A DNA stretch of 64,000 nt from an uncultured Bacteroidales bacterium (GTDB lineage Bacteria; Bacteroidota; Bacteroidia; Bacteroidales; UBA932): positions 186,001 to 250,000 of the forward strand of contig UQMB01000001.1 of assembly GCA_900541925.1 (NCBI GenBank), given 5' to 3'. The position numbers were made by a program, and so were the translations under genes. Positions 63,737-64,000 of this stretch are shown one piece after another (position 1 is the first letter of the stretch; the number at the start of each line of letters is the position of its first letter). Below the pieces are notes generated by a model. That model had not been told where the DNA came from. It ran no database searches and worked only from the letters and a program-made list of their open reading frames with translations.

Positions 63737-64000
63737 ATGGACAATAAAATCAGCAGGGGTGCGGTCGAGTCGGCCTATTGCATCTTTCATCAGAAATATA
63801 GGGTCTACGAGTATTCCGAAAGCCCCGTGCAACGCGACGAGATAGAGTCCGCCGTGGCTTCGTATGCCATCGGGATGAACCGTGAGCTGTATCTGGCGCT
63901 GGCAGGCGGCAGGGAGGGGTTTCTGATGGAGCATGGGAGATTCGCATCCGATCTGAAGTCCGCTATAGGGAGTCTCGAAAAAATGATGCAGTATGGACCG
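63737..64000 (+). CDS. Conserved hypothetical protein, 5' part
   Basis: The frame is open from ATG 63737 to the window end (88 codons). The sequence (AVESAYCIFHQKYRVYEYS, SPVQRDEIESAVASYAIGMN, RELYLALAGG) is helical, soluble and recalls a small Bacteroidota family without known function, from memory. TAACTTTG at 63721-63728 ends eight bases before the start codon and may be its -7 element. The same 21-base block precedes nadE. Confidence 0.65.
   Translation, partial: MDNKISRGAVESAYCIFHQKYRVYEYSESPVQRDEIESAVASYAIGMNRELYLALAGGREGFLMEHGRFASDLKSAIGSLEKMMQYGP

Noticed and set aside
1..64000. tRNA, rRNA, CRISPR arrays and phage genes
   Set aside because: Looked for by eye; no cloverleaf, rRNA segment, regularly spaced repeat or phage structural gene was found. 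A computed search could still find short RNAs.

Overview
The window is a GC-rich chromosomal segment of a Bacteroidota bacterium, most likely of the order Bacteroidales. The grounds are a type III glutamine synthetase, DUF4249 and TonB-dependent receptor genes, GH43/GH105/PL11 polysaccharide enzymes, many lipoproteins, A/T-rich regions instead of Shine-Dalgarno sites before start codons, and promoters of the TTTG-N17-19-TAnnTTTG type. No rRNA, tRNA or CRISPR array was seen.

Layout. 1-4.9 kb: the end of an esterase gene and three GH43 glycosidases, probably for xylan or arabinan. 4.9-10.6 kb: a four-gene surface operon (DUF4249 lipoprotein, NCHSYAW lipoprotein, second DUF4249 lipoprotein, TonB-dependent receptor). 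Its two DUF4249 genes share a perfect 338-bp direct repeat, and the first is frameshifted near its end. 10.6-15.1 kb: divergent pectin genes, a GH105-acetylesterase fusion and a PL11 rhamnogalacturonan lyase. 15.2-21.4 kb: a heavy-metal RND efflux operon led by a small His-rich secreted protein. 21.5-25.8 kb: glutamate dehydrogenase and a large receiver/ATP-grasp protein. 25.8-34.8 kb: asd and thrA (aspartate family), separated by a defence island holding an IS1380-type remnant, a DUF1016 nuclease, a cytosine methyltransferase and McrB/McrC. 34.9-42.9 kb: a tightly packed leuA-leuC-leuD-leuB-ilvE-metX operon followed by a MATE transporter. 42.9-43.9 kb: a roughly 1-kb AT-rich islet (Rhs-type fragment plus an orphan secreted protein) bounded by copies of the nadE 3' end. 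43.9-48.4 kb: nadE and hrpB, divergent. 48.5-55.2 kb: a TetR-controlled efflux operon of the YbhGFSR type. 55.2-56.4 kb: an outer-membrane protein. 56.4-58.9 kb: a glutamine synthetase III gene behind what looks like a glutamine-codon attenuator. 58.9-64 kb: thiL, two small envelope proteins, a short UvrA-like ATPase, and the start of a conserved hypothetical gene.

The most striking observation is upstream of glutamine synthetase III. A promoter-like sequence is followed by a 33-codon leader ORF with nine Gln codons among twelve, then a strong intrinsic terminator. The last codons of the leader can pair with the 5' arm of the terminator, so all parts of a ribosome-mediated attenuator are present, with glutamine as the sensed amino acid. 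Other notable signals are a methyltransferase/McrBC system whose specificity half differs in base composition from its motor and nuclease half, a pair of intercistronic structured elements with compensatory changes, and the 338-bp repeat in the surface operon. All calls were made by reading the sequence; no database search was run.
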